Source: Ottelia alismoides (taxonomy: Eukaryota > Streptophyta > Magnoliopsida > Alismatales > Hydrocharitaceae). From it: 64,000 bases of DNA. Numbering within the stretch: the stretch's first letter is position 1; every line of letters starts with the position of its first letter. The stretch lies in NCBI GenBank assembly GCA_037367405.1, contig JAZKJV010000389.1, positions 1,674,001-1,738,000 on the forward strand, read 5' to 3'. Below are positions 23,401 through 35,595 of this stretch, one piece after another. The notes under the pieces were generated by a model, which searched no databases, had not been told where the DNA came from, and saw only the letters and a list, made by a program, of their open reading frames with translations. The translations under genes and the position numbers were made by a program.

Positions 23401-24060
23401 TTATTATGAGGAAACTTGTACAATGCAACTACATACAATATGTACCCAAAATATACAAACCCTAGGGTTGTCGTCCTATTGTATATTTAATTGCCATTCC
23501 TTATTATTATGAGGAAACTTGTACATTGCGACTACATGCAATATGTGTCCAATTGCAAGTACAATATCTCAATCATGGATCCAATCCATGATATTTTACT
23601 GGTTATTATTGAGGGTAGTACTGAGTGGGTTTAATGAAGGAATATCTGAAATAAGAAATTTGCATAAATATATATACATATTTTACTTTGATTTAGGAAT
23701 TTTATATAAAAGTTGTATTGCCATGTCAACATTGAAAGTTCATTCCCTTAATCACTTTCAATGTAAGAGATATACTTACCATTATATCTCAAGCAAGATC
23801 TGGGATCTCCTTTCTTATCTTTGTCACATCCCAATAATATGAGAACTTGCAACTTGGATAAAAAGAAGAGAGAACACATTCTGCCTTGCAAGTCCAACTT
23901 GCATTCCCAATTCAGCTTTGAACACCCGATCCCACCTCCCCTAAGGTGATGTTGACCCGTCATTAATTGAACCAACTATCAACAGGAATACAACTCGCTA
24001 TGTGCAATCCAATATAGCCCCAATAATATGCGGACTCCACATTGGGGTCACTGCTAGAAA
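20404..24060 (-). pseudogene. Old Copia element B, pol-gag and leader (worn)
   Basis: Continuation of element B after the array. It aligns from RT through integrase, protease and gag to the leader of regions A and C. Examples are 'actcccactaagcttc' at 20723 (RT) and the integrase start near 22200. A gag block (23029-23238) still reads 'MQNGSSIRDDVFKMFEYL', against 'MQEGTTVREHVIKMFGYL' in C. The leader at 23730-24050 aligns with 8120-8400. Substitutions and small indels are dense and no long frame remains. A 103-bp tandem duplication lies between gag and leader. Confidence 0.78.
23351..23556. repeat. 103-bp tandem duplication
   Basis: Two adjacent copies (23351-23453 and 23454-23556) both begin 'tacaaaccctagggttgt' and share most bases throughout. 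The second copy of the surrounding Copia block ends just before the corresponding point (26670), so this piece cannot be compared there. Confidence 0.8.
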
Positions 24061-24122
24061 TTACATACTTGATCATGAACCTGTGCAAAATTAAAGAGTT
24101 AGTTATTGTTTGAGATTGGATC

Positions 24123-26670
24123 CATGAACATAATGGCACTCCCACTAAGCTTCACATGGTTCATAAAGATTCTATCATAACATTTATGATTTCATTAAAT
24201 CCAATGTTCCAACTACAATCCATAGATGGAACTCCTTAGCTTGCACACCTTGCTTTCCTCAACTATGAAGCCCTGGGGCTACGTCATATGAATATCCTCA
24301 TAGAGGTATTCATGGAGGAATGAAATCTTGACTCACATCTTGAATATGTCATAGTCAAGTTGTGTAGCTATAGTTAACAATATTCCGATGGGTTTAGAAA
24401 GATCACTGAAGAACAAGTCTCATTGCAAGCAATGTCTTCTCTTCGGTGTTTAGCTCATGGCTACGAGCATTCTTTGAAGGTCTCTACCTTTTCATCAGGT
24501 TCCCTCTATCTCTTAATGATCTATTTCCACCTAACAGGACATACCCTTATAGGTGGATCCTCGGGGGTACATATACAACACTTGTATATGAAGTCTACTT
24601 TAGACTTTATTGCTAACATCCATCTTTCCATTACATGATCTTCAGAAGCTTCATCATATGAAGCCAGATCATTGTCAAACTCAACTGATACATGGAATCC
24701 ATCCTCAAACTCATTTGAAGAGGTATTAGTGTTTCATCTTTAATTATCTTTTTAGTTAATTATTTTAGGAGCCTCATTATCCTCTCAATAGTAAATGAGT
24801 TCCTTGACTTCATTTTCATCTTGATTCTCAAGAGAGTCATCCTCTATGAATCATATCCTTAGAGATGAAATCTTTTAAGAATCTCAAGGTCATAAAGTAG
24901 GTATCCAATACCATCTTTTATTTTTCTAATGACGTAGCACTCTCTTGTGCTAGATTCCAGCTTACATGAATGGAACCTTATTAATGATATATATTGTAGT
25001 CTACTACATATATACCTTGGAAACAAAGAGGTAATTATGCTAATATTGATCATTTGATCAAATCATGTCACACATGATCCAATTGTATCTCCCTACAACT
25101 CCATTGAGTTTAGGTGTATCAAGAGGAGTGAGATAGGAATGATATTCATTTCTCTATAAGGTATTCCATGAATTCATCTAATAGGTACATGCTGCGTAGG
25201 TTCGATCAAATTCATTTCATCTTCCTTAAAACTTTGGTTCTAAAACAAATTGTGAAATCTTTGAACATTTCAAAAGTTTCTAATATGAAGGAAAGAAATC
25301 TCATATCAGAAATAACCATCGAATGATATCACATACCATCGATGTTTATTATGATACAAATGATCCACATACATCAATAAGTACAAGACCTTGAATACAT
25401 TGGAATCTTACACCATTCCTAAAGAAGGGTGAATTAGACATTTTCTACTTTGAATACAATATTCAAAAGTATACAAGATATAAAATTTCAAACATTCTAA
25501 AGTTTCATCTCTTACTAGTATATTGATCTCATCATAGACATATGTCAAACGCTTGATAAGCCAGATCATTGTCAAATGATCTTCATCTACCTATTGATCT
25601 TTAAAGGTTTAATTTTCAGTATTAGAAATGTTAATGAACCATTCATTAACTTTTTAGTTAGTAGAGTCCACTGGATGTTAGAACACTAACTGAAATATAT
25701 CCATCATAACTCTTTATGATAGATCTATTCAAGAATTCATGTTTATTTCCAACATTTAGAAATAAAAAATGAGTGTATTCTAATATCTAGGTCATAAAGA
25801 CATTCCCTAAGTCTAAGGACCCTCCCATTGAAATCATGACGTCTATCAATCCAATAAAGGTTGTTTCAACAACTGCATCAACATCCATGTGGATGACTAT
25901 TAAACCTTAAGATCGAATTTTCTAGTCTTCTAAAATATATGCAACCAATTGTAAGTTTTATTAGAATGAGAAATAATTATTAGACTGTGATCTTATCAAA
26001 TAAGAAAGTCAATTTCAATGATTAAATGTAGATTATTCAGATGCATTATCTAAGTCCTTCTCTAAGGATCCTAGATAGACTAGATGGTCACACTATCAGT
26101 ACATCAGCTTTTTGCAGTATTGGCATCCATCCAACTCTTTGGATGTCATATGTATGGAAATCATAGAATTACAATCAACTCTTTGACTTTCCTTCTTACT
26201 TGGTTCCGACCCATGCTTCCACTGTGCTCCTTTCATCTATATGCTCCTTTCATCTATAGACAACCATTGCTTAAGAAAAAGGATATCTTATGTTGAACTC
26301 CAAAAGAATTCAATATAAGAGTATTTCAGTACTTGTGCATGCTTCATTCAATTCATAAAATATGAATATTATGAAGCTTCGTGAATGACTAGAGTATAGA
26401 TAGTAGAGTGATGACACTCATCATATATACATATTAATTCTAAAGTCTTAGGTTTAGATAGGTACTCAAACATTTTGAATACATCATCTCTTATAGAGCT
26501 ATCATTCTGCATGATGCAGTGAACCATGTTATTCATGATTAACTGTCGTGAGCACATATGTATGCCAGAACTTCTTCATAGTTTTTTTATAAGGATTATT
26601 TGACAATTGCAATCGTCATCGACATGTCACTTCCAAAGTACATTCGATGAGAGATCAAGACTATAGAGAC
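24123..26670 (-). pseudogene. Second worn copy of the B pol-gag block
   Basis: Repeats 20709-23349 of the first B block in the same orientation, from the RT region ('cactcccactaagcttcac') to gag ('gatcaagactatagagac'). A deletion of about 100 bp lies in the integrase part near 24970. The gag remnant at 26369-26557 reads 'MQNDSSIRDDVFKMFEYL', nearly as in the first copy. The two blocks lie about 3.4 kb apart. Similarity stops sharply at 26670. It may be a local duplication of B or a separate truncated insertion. Confidence 0.75.
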
Positions 26671-27193
26671 TTTGGCATATGTGAGTACAAGTTGTCGAAA
26701 AGGCTGTGGTCGCACTTAGGGGTCGCAAAAACATTTAGATCGCATTGTGGTCGTATTGTTCTCGTATTGTGCGAGCACAGTGTTCCCTGTGCTTGCAATA
26801 GTTGCTCCTAGTATATAAAAAATGCACCAAATACGACTACATGTAGTCACATCTTCTAATACAAGAACAAAAAGAATTATTACCTGGTTCAATTCCACGC
26901 TTCCCTCGCGATTACCTATACATTTACAAGCATATAAAAATTATACCTGTAAAAGAATACACTAATTTCATACAATCTGCATTTACAATCAACCATCAGA
27001 AGTATATCCACATTCACAATCAAGAATCACAAGTATATCCACATTCACAATCAAGCATCACAAGGTGTTCCAGATTCACATATGACACAACACAACATAT
27101 TGTAAGAATAATTTGAACTTAGAACCAAAATGTAATGACAAAGAGTTGTGAATACCAAAATATAAGTTACACAGTACTACATGCCATCGAGTG
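26671..27193. other. Unassigned stretch, possible CACTA subterminal region
   Basis: No coding is supported. Around 26700-26780, words like 'gtggtcgca' and 'ggggtcgcaaaa' recur, which resembles subterminal repeats of some plant CACTA elements. The neighbouring transposase-like fragment makes this plausible, but no CACTA terminus is seen. Confidence 0.35.
26981..27062. repeat. 31-bp tandem repeat
   Basis: About 2.6 copies of a 31-bp unit containing 'agtatatccacattcacaat', with unit starts at 27000 and 27031 and a partial copy before them. Confidence 0.75.
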
Positions 27194-27984
27194 TCAAATT
27201 CTTCGTTTCTTCCATCGATGAAGGATGTCCTTCCCCTTTTCTTTCCTTCTTTGTATTTGACTCTCCCTCTCTGCTCTCTCCTCCACCTCGAAATCTCCCT
27301 CGTAGATGATGACTTCACGATGAACCAACCGCTGTATCACGCCCTTAGGTTGCTCCTCATCTTCATTGTCATCCTTATTCTCTTCCTTGTCCTCGTCACT
27401 CCCATCATCGTAATGGTCGACAACCTTTTTTCCACCGTGACGAGTACTCCTATATTTTTAAAAATACATTAGTAATTATATATGCAATAATAAATAAAAT
27501 ATGAGATATATAATTATCGGGCTACGAAACGAGATTCTAAACATTGTGTTTGTTCCCTACCCCCCTCATGAAGTTCAAAATGCGGTCAATATTGGTAGAT
27601 ATCCTGCTAATATGTGTCAGGTCTAGAGGATGTGCCACAGATGACTGTGTATACTGCGATGGTGGGGGACCATATATGCTCGTCGCACTTGGAGTATCGC
27701 AACTAGACTCCGACGAGAATTTGGGGCGGATCTCCCCAAGGCTTGCTGACAGTTGGGCCAACCTATCATCCATCGATCATCTCCTGCCAGATTTTGACGT
27801 TAAATAACGGGTGACCCTCGTCAGAAAGGGAGCCATACTTCTCCGAGAAGAGCTCATCGTAGAGGTCATGCATGTAAAGACACATTTTAGCAATATACAC
27901 TTAACGTTTCTACTCATGAATTAAAATATTGTGAAAATCCAAGAAGCACTCACCACTACAACCTGAGCTTCTTGTGTGGACCAC

Positions 27985-30970
27985 TGATCACGTGAAATCT
28001 TGTATTTTTATCCTAAATTTTGAAGTATTTTTTACTTCTAAAAAAATTAAATGACCACGTCATTTCATAGACTCCTCGAGTCCTTTCCAGCGAGTCTAAG
28101 AACATCGAATTCAAAGCTTCCTAGCTCCTTTTATTTATGTTGTAAGTTGAATGATTGAAACCCATATTTGGACTCAAACCATATCCGAACCGGATCTGAT
28201 ATTCAAATTCACTCATTCTTATATAAATAGGAGATGGTAGTCTGCCCTCTCAAAAATCTAGTCACCTCCATCTTTTCCCTCATTGGAGCACCACCATCTT
28301 GGTCGGATTAGTTGCCAGAAGACTATCATCATCGTTGTCGAAGGTGTCCCAATCGAAGATTCGTGACCACTATCGTGTAGGGGAACTCGAGGTCACTGTT
28401 ATGTGCACGTTCGCACTGTGATCGGGTGATGGAAACATCGTTTCTGCGTGGGAGGAGATCCCGAGAGAATGTCCTCGAAGATAACGATGTTTAAACCCTC
28501 TTTGCTGTTGATTTTCATGCAAATATCAGTCCAATGTCTTCTTATCCTTGTTGTTTGATATCATGTTAAAATATTTCATTTACATATTATCTCAGTCTAT
28601 GTTAATGAAAATCCATCGCATTCAAACAACATGATCCCGGTCACACTTAAACGTGTTCTTATATTTGATCGATAGACTATCATAAACAATATAAAAGTTG
28701 TGTCACATTATCATCGTTTTTGATGTGTGCTAATGTATCCTGTCTAGATTTTAGATTAAAAACAGAAGATGGAGATGGATTGCAGTTGTTCCGTGGGTTT
28801 GGTATTAAAATTGAGTATACAGGAAGTGCATGTGTCCGTGAATATTTTTACAACCATTAACCAAACGTTAGTTTTCATGCATATGAGCACTCATATCCAT
28901 ATTGGAATCATATATGCAAATGTTAAGGAATGACGTTTGATGTCAAATTGCTAGTATTATCAATAGACAGTTGGTTCGATATAATATGTATATGTTAAGG
29001 CACAGAATTTTGAATATCAAGTGGTTAGCACTGACGTTAGTTGTTGGTGGAAACTAAAATGCCATGCCCAGATCAGTGGGGGTAACATATGCTATAGGAA
29101 TTTGTTTTCAGATATAGGATTTGGATAAACGAATATGTATACCAAATTATATTGAATCACATATAGATAAGGGATGCTTTGTTGAGATCTAGTATGCAGG
29201 TCGCACTGTCAAACTGCACAATACCATCATAGGATAATATCAAGCCACTATTATTATAACGTTGATCATGCCATGATTTCCATTACATGTTACGTGATTA
29301 TACCACATTGAATAACATGCAACATAAATTCTAAATGACATTATTACATTTGCAACAATAAATGTTATTACTCTCTATTACAAGTTAAGTGCTATTATGC
29401 AATATTCCGTTTACCTATTATATTATATTGTGTAGAACTTGCATGTTATAAAAAAAGGTGAAGTTATTGTCCTTGCTTTATTAGGATAAAATGAAGCAAC
29501 ATTATAAAAAACTTCGAGAAAATTTAACTCATATACGTAAGTAGATTGCATTATATGTCGTATGTTGGTAGAGCATGAATAAGACCCAATATATGGATGT
29601 TACCTGAAGTTAATGTTGCCTCTGTAAATCATGAACAGTTTGATATATCCTTTAGTGATAGGATAATCATGGCTTCTTTTGCTATGTGTTGATCCCTTTT
29701 GTTAACGAAATTCCTTTCATAAACATGTGGTAAGGAATATTGTTAGAAGCTTACTATGATAGGTTACAGTTGAATCGGAATTTCATATATTGATCATCAG
29801 CTCAAGCAATTGAAATCATGAATAAGTCATTAGCATTATTTTCTTTCGTCTGTAATGATTATCATTGAGTGGGTGAGATCTCATGGTTATCGGGTAGAAG
29901 GAGTTAGATGCGCAAGGGATTGGGCATACTCCCTTGAGCTCCAAGTAGATTCCATGAAGGTCACGACCCCAATGGTCGAGTTGGGTGACGTTGCCCTAGC
30001 AACCCACTTGTATCCGAAGTCGCTCAATGGAGTAGGCATGTGGTATGGTTGGCATTCTTGGTTTTGCACTTACACACGATATTAGGACTTGGAGTATAAT
30101 TATGTGTGGCTGCATCCAATTCTACTTCAAGTAATAGTATTGTGAGAGGTGTTCGGGGACGTAGGTTGAAGTTGGAGAAATCAAGTTATTATCTTTTCAT
30201 GTTCTGATTGTACAGAGGTCCTTGAGAGTCATTCAAGATGAATAGCAAGTTCTCGCATAGCGGAGGCCTCCTAGTCATGTACTTGCTTGTGCTAAGTTAA
30301 TATGAGAAATGATTCATGATTGAATATTAATATATGTATTTTTATACCAATGTGGACTCTAATCAACGGGTGCAAATCTCAAGGTCAATGTAGTAGTGCA
30401 AATGATTATTAAATTTATAAATTAAATCAACTAAACATCTAATCAATGTACATTACAATAACTTGGTGTATTTCAGTTTCTACAATATATGCATATGTAC
30501 CTTTATAGAGTTGAGTACACACCTTGCTTACTCCTTTATTAGTTATTATTGTATTTGTCTCGTTATTGGGTAATTACAAAAAATGTCACCCTCATGTGAA
30601 CCCAACAAGTCTACTTGCACCGACAAGGTGCATAATACGTAGAGTAATTTTTTTGCTTCCACCTTTTTTCATTATAATTGAGAAACGATGTAATGAGATA
30701 TTTGGAGAGCTTCTTCTACACATTTTATACTTACACAGTGTATCTCCTTTTGTGGACATGGACTTTATTAGTATTATAAACGTGAATGAGTGAATGTTGC
30801 AGTTACATTTCATTCTATATTATTATCATATTGTTATGTATATATATCAAATGTTAATCTAATGTGCATTACTCATTTTTTTGAGTATTATATATCATGT
30901 GTGTAGTTGGATCGTAGGTCCGACACTCCCTTCCCATCGGTTTCGATAGCTGGAGGAGCGAGACGTCACA
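27985..30970 (+). mobile_element. Probable solo LTR in the transposase fragment
   Basis: A 2986-bp block beginning TGATCACG and ending GACGTCACA, flanked by gaccac (27979-27984) and gaacac (30971-30976), an imperfect 6-bp duplication. It lies exactly where the transposase reading breaks between 'THMQGV' and 'WSTQEAQ'. A TATATAAATAG box at 28220 suggests plus orientation. No coding inside is supported. The end sequence recalls Tekay/Del-type Gypsy LTRs, but that is a weak impression. Confidence 0.55.
28220..28230 (+). promoter_or_regulatory. TATA box in the probable solo LTR
   Basis: TATATAAATAG, about 235 bp into the block, followed by a less AT-rich stretch. It is a good match to a plant TATA box; its use is inferred. 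Confidence 0.45.
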
Positions 30971-31705
30971 GAACACCCTGCATGTGGGTCTTCGTCCACC
31001 ATTCCCTAAGTGTCGATTCATGTTGTGAAGTTGCATGATGTTACAATACAAAAATGAACACCACTATTAACAAGTTTCCATTCACATTGTCGCCCAACAT
31101 TAACATCCAAAATGAAAAAGGTTGATACTATATTATGATGAATACTTACCAATTCAGCCCTCATTACCCCGAAACTCTTAGCACCACTATTAAATTTTAT
31201 CTCTTGCCTCCCTCTGTTGATCCTTCCCATAATATAACATCTCCCAAAATCTTCAGAAGCGAAGAAATCACAATATCGACTCCATCTGTTTGGAAGCAGA
31301 TCAAGTAAGGATATCAAACACTAAAATTACAATGAGAAAATTAATACTTAATACATTCCAAAAGTGCATCAAGAAGGGAAGAATTCTTTTACCCTCTCCC
31401 AATTAACCTCTCCCTCCAACTTGGCCAATGCAGCCTTTCTAGCCCTATAAATGCTACATGTAATCACGTTTCTGGCCAGGTGAGTCAGAAGGATAGGAAA
31501 CATTTCTCGAGTATGCTCAAGATAGATGTCAAAGGTGTTCTGCATTTGAAATATATTTTTATCAAACATGTATGAGTCAAAATGTCCCTCAAGTAGATAC
31601 GGATAAATTACTTGCATAAACACCATCCAAGATCCTTTGCTGATCAAACAAACTCATATGAGTCTATCTGTAGTCCTCACAATCCAGGAATCTCTTCCAA
31701 TCCTT

Positions 31706-34700
31706 TGGTGAATCTCCATTTCATCACCTTTATTCTTTCATTTTGGCCTTAAATAGCAATGTTTAAATGATTGTAAATAGAATTAATTTGTACAAAATAA
31801 CGTTCGTTATTTAACCTATAAATATTGTATAAACATTGTTATTTAATCGCAAAATAAAAGAATAAAGGAAAAACACATGAAGTATTGAAAATACTGAATG
31901 GCCCTAAACCTTGATACCAAGTCAATACTAACTTGATCAACCATGAATAAAGTAGGGGGAGACAGAGCCAATTAAATGTGAAGAAAAATACACACAACCC
32001 CTAGTTTATTAACTATATATAGCTCAATATTCATCTATTTTATTTTTCATTCTACACACCTTAAATTAATATGTGATAACAATGAAACTTGTACATAAAA
32101 ATACATAAAAAATACAAAAATAATTGGATAGAAAAATAACACACGGTGTGGCTGGGACACACTGATGAAAAAGCTGCAAACCGAACTTCAAAGACCAATA
32201 TCTTCTCCATACAAGCTCAAAAAATTCATCAAACTCACCTTTATTGTTCATACAATTAAATTATATATCTATTAGAGGTGGTTTCATTAAAAATAGAGTT
32301 AAGATGTAAAATTTGGCTTTATGGGGTCCCATTGTACTGTGTACTTGTATATTTTATTCATTATATTTATTCTTTATATTTTTACCTCTCTTGTATTTTT
32401 AAATACTTGTAAATATTATTTGAAATATATTAAAATTATAAACACAAACTAAAAGCATTAAAAATAGATAAACTAAATGATGTATTATAATATATAGGCA
32501 TATTATACATATAATATATATACACCTATTTATTCAAGTATACAAATAAAATTTGAAAAATGAATAAAAATATGTCAATATGTATTTAAATATATTGTAA
32601 ATATATAAAATATGTACATATAATAATAGAATTAAGAATATAAGATAAAAATAAAACAGGTCAAATATAAGTACTTATACCTATATATCTACTTGTAAAA
32701 AATAGCACCCAATAAATAGTCATAAAAATAAATGAAAATATCCATAAAATAAAACATAGAATAAGAAACATTTGTCATGTTTTGACTTGTAATTAATAAA
32801 ATCATTTATTATTTTTTTCGATGAAATAAGCGAAATATCCCTTGCATTTTTCCGATTGGTCCACGTGGACCAACCTGAGGCTTACATTAGTTGACCTTGG
32901 GTCAACTATATGCCCTTCAAGCCACCCATGTCAGAACCTCTGACACCCCTCTCTTCTCCAATTTTTTGCTCTTGATTCAATGCTTGAGGAACATGGGTTT
33001 CTTCACCAAAGTTGTTTGTGGCATGATCATCCATCTCTCTCCATGCCTTGATGATCCAAAACTTTGGTGAATCAATGGAAATCTCGTGACCTTTCCACCC
33101 AAAAACTCTATCTATACATAAACCCGGTCTCCTCTGTCTTGCTTTTTTATCCTTATTTCAACGGTAACACCAAATGGACATCCCTAAAGTCGACTCTTGG
33201 TGACATATTGAGTCCCCAGCCCTATTGGCGTGGAGAAAGTGGTGGAGGAGGTGATCTATATCCTCGTGGGAGCACTGTTGATGAAGACCTTCTGCTCCAT
33301 GTTCTTTGTAGGTTCGAGCTGATTTAGTTAGGTTTTTATATCATTTTTTTGTTCTGCATCTTAGATTATGTTTTCTTTTATACAATTAGGTTGTAACTTA
33401 GTTTAATTCTCAAATTATCCATTCGCTGAAGCTTCATGCTCCAGTCGAGATCATTGTGAAACCCATTATTCCTGACCCTCCATTTCATCTAAATCTCCAT
33501 TCTCAGTTATTTCTCCATCATAACTCCTTCTTCCCCTCCCCCCGAGCATGCAAGGATCATGCAAATCGAAGCCTCGATTCCACCATCGCCAAGAGCTTCT
33601 ATACCATCCATTCCTTCCTTTTTGTAAGCTTCGAATTTGGTACAAGGAGAAACCCCTCGAGCCCCTTATTCTTTTGCTATAGGTCTGTGTAGCTGAGGAT
33701 CCCTCGGGGGCTTAATTCAAGCAAAGTCATCAGCTCCAGGTCACGGGGAACCAAGAGAGCCCTAGGTCCCTATTGTAGGGACCTGGAAGCATTCCAAGAC
33801 CATTGACAAATGAATAGGCTTCCCAAGAAGGCGTAAGACTCGTTGAGGAGGAGAACAATGGCCGAAGTGACGACGAATCAATGATCGAAGGAGCTCCATG
33901 CGCATGTTCTCGGTAGTTCGTCCAAGGGGATCCATCACCGTGGGATGCACCTCCCCCTCCAGATCTAATCTGGAGCATTGAAGGCAAGGAAAAACTTTAC
34001 GCTCCCCTACCTGCACGATCAGTAAAGTAATTCATGTGGTGCTCTCTACACTTCCCATCTGAGCGCCTTAGTGTGTAAATATCAGAGTACCCCTGCTGCT
34101 TTTTTAATTATGTAATCATCTTGTAAATATTTGCTTGTGTGTAATATTTTGTGTGAAATTTGCAAGAGGACCTATGACTTCCTTGTATTTACATTTTGGT
34201 CCTCTACTAGGCCACCTCATGTGTCTGTGCACATGAGGGTATGGTATTTTTACATTCATACCCCTCTGGGTTTGAATATTTCTGTTTAGTCATATATTTT
34301 GTATATATAGTGTTAAAATTCTGGACATTTTTCATGAAAGGACCTACTCTTTTGTTTAATTACGTTTATAACCCTATCAATTGCTCCTGCGCTTTGCTTT
34401 GTTTGTTACTAAATGCATATAAAGTTCTTTTAAATTGCATATATGTCTCTGTTTGTTACTAAATGCATATAAAGTTCTTTTAAATTGCATATAGGTCTCT
34501 GTCAGTTCTGAATTTTTATTTTGAGTATATTAATCGTTGATAAATAAGATTTTATGCTTAAAATTGTAGGAACATTATCCTGGTTGCCTCCTAGCTTTAC
34601 TTCTCACATATATTTTTCACATGGCATTTTAAGTTAATTTATTATTTATTAAAAATATTAGAATAACTTTCTACTCCCTGTTTTATTATTAAAATCCCAA

Positions 34701-35571
34701 AAATGATCAAAACACTTCTAAAAACCCAAATAAATTATATTAAGTATATTATGATATATTCTACCTTCAAAGCAAAAATCACTAAAAATATTTAAAAATC
34801 TTAAAAATAAAAAAACATAAAAAGACTATAAAAAATTTAAAAATTTCATTTAAAATCCAAAAAATATTTTCTATTTATATTATTCTTTATTATATATAGC
34901 ATATATTAAAAAAGGTTTTGGAAATTTTGGACACTATTACTATTTTAGAATCAACTTGGTTATATTATCTTATTCATTGTTTTGTACATTTTAATACATT
35001 AAAAATACATAAAATTACCAAAAATAGAGAAAAATATTAACAATACAAAAACATTCTACTTTATATATTTTGACTATATATATACATATTTAGAAATATA
35101 ATGTTGTATATACAGTATATATCTTATATTAATTATATTTATATTATCATTATATATAAATATATATCTCAAAATCATAAAGAAATCAAAATTTAGAAAA
35201 TTTTAAAAAGAAAATAAAAATATAAAATATAAAACCATTAAAAATCCATAAAAATAAAATAATTAAAAACCCGTAAAAATTAGAAAAAGACTAAAAAATA
35301 CAAAAATAATTATTATTACATAGTGATAATTATACCTATCCTCTATTGTTCTCATTTGTTCGACCCCTAAACTTGCGCACTATACAGACATTTTGTAGGG
35401 TATAATAAATTCTGCCTCACCTTATTTCATTGCATATTTTATCATGGGTTGATTATTTGTATGATTGGATTGGTTCGGTACGGAGAGCTGAGAGAGGCAC
35501 CGATACAAGAATTGTCAGACACCATCGGCCATCCAAGACCTGATGTTAGGCACCCCGTCCATCTTCGATCA
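31706..35571 (+). repeat. 5' LTR of Gypsy element D
   Basis: A 3866-bp LTR. It starts TGGTGAATCTCCATTTCATC, which matches the minus-strand start of E's LTR (TGATGAATCTCC...). It ends 'atcttcgatca' before a primer-binding site. The inner part (about 33150-34050) is richer in G+C than the flanks, as in the other Gypsy LTRs here. A 50-bp tandem duplication lies at 34401-34500. Shared landmarks include the stretch near 32160-32330, seen again at 41390-41530 and 63430-63560. The scattered short frames inside are not supported as genes. Confidence 0.78.
34401..34500. repeat. 50-bp tandem duplication in D's LTR
   Basis: Two adjacent 50-bp copies starting 'gtttgttactaaatgc' differ at one base, so the duplication is recent relative to the LTR. 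Confidence 0.9.
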
Positions 35572-35577
35572 ACAAAA

Positions 35578-35595
35578 TGGCGCTGTTGTCAAGGA
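35578..35595 (+). promoter_or_regulatory. Primer-binding site of element D
   Basis: TGGCGCTGTTGTCAAGGA follows the LTR end by six bases. It resembles the TGGCGCCGTTGCC site common in Athila/Tat-type Gypsy elements, with substitutions. Confidence 0.75.

Larger units (their letters stand above)
27194..31647 (-). pseudogene. Ptta/En/Spm-like transposase fragment, split
   Basis: A minus-strand, multi-exon fragment. Exon-like block 31369-31647 ends with 'LAKLEGEVNWERVKEFFPS'. Block 31150-31285 encodes 'RYCDFFASEDFGRC' then 'NRGRQEIKFNSGAKSFGV', the N-R-K...G-S-K-S-F pattern of plant Ptta/En/Spm transposases. It has a good acceptor (ttccaaacag) and donor (GTAAGTATT). Near 31010 follows 'REWWTKTHMQGV', which is then cut by the insertion 27985-30970. 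Beyond it come 'WSTQEAQ' (to 27984), 'HDLYDELFSEKYGSL', and 'DRLAQLSASLGEI' at 27537-27773. A last exon (27194-27449) is rich in Asp/Glu and ends in 'HRWKKRRI'. The family call is from motif memory; exon limits are inferred. Stops are present. Confidence 0.6.

Noticed and set aside
29855..30085. 76-codon plus-strand ORF with an opposing 60-codon ORF
   Set aside because: It is inside the probable solo LTR, has no recognised motif and shows no second copy in the window.
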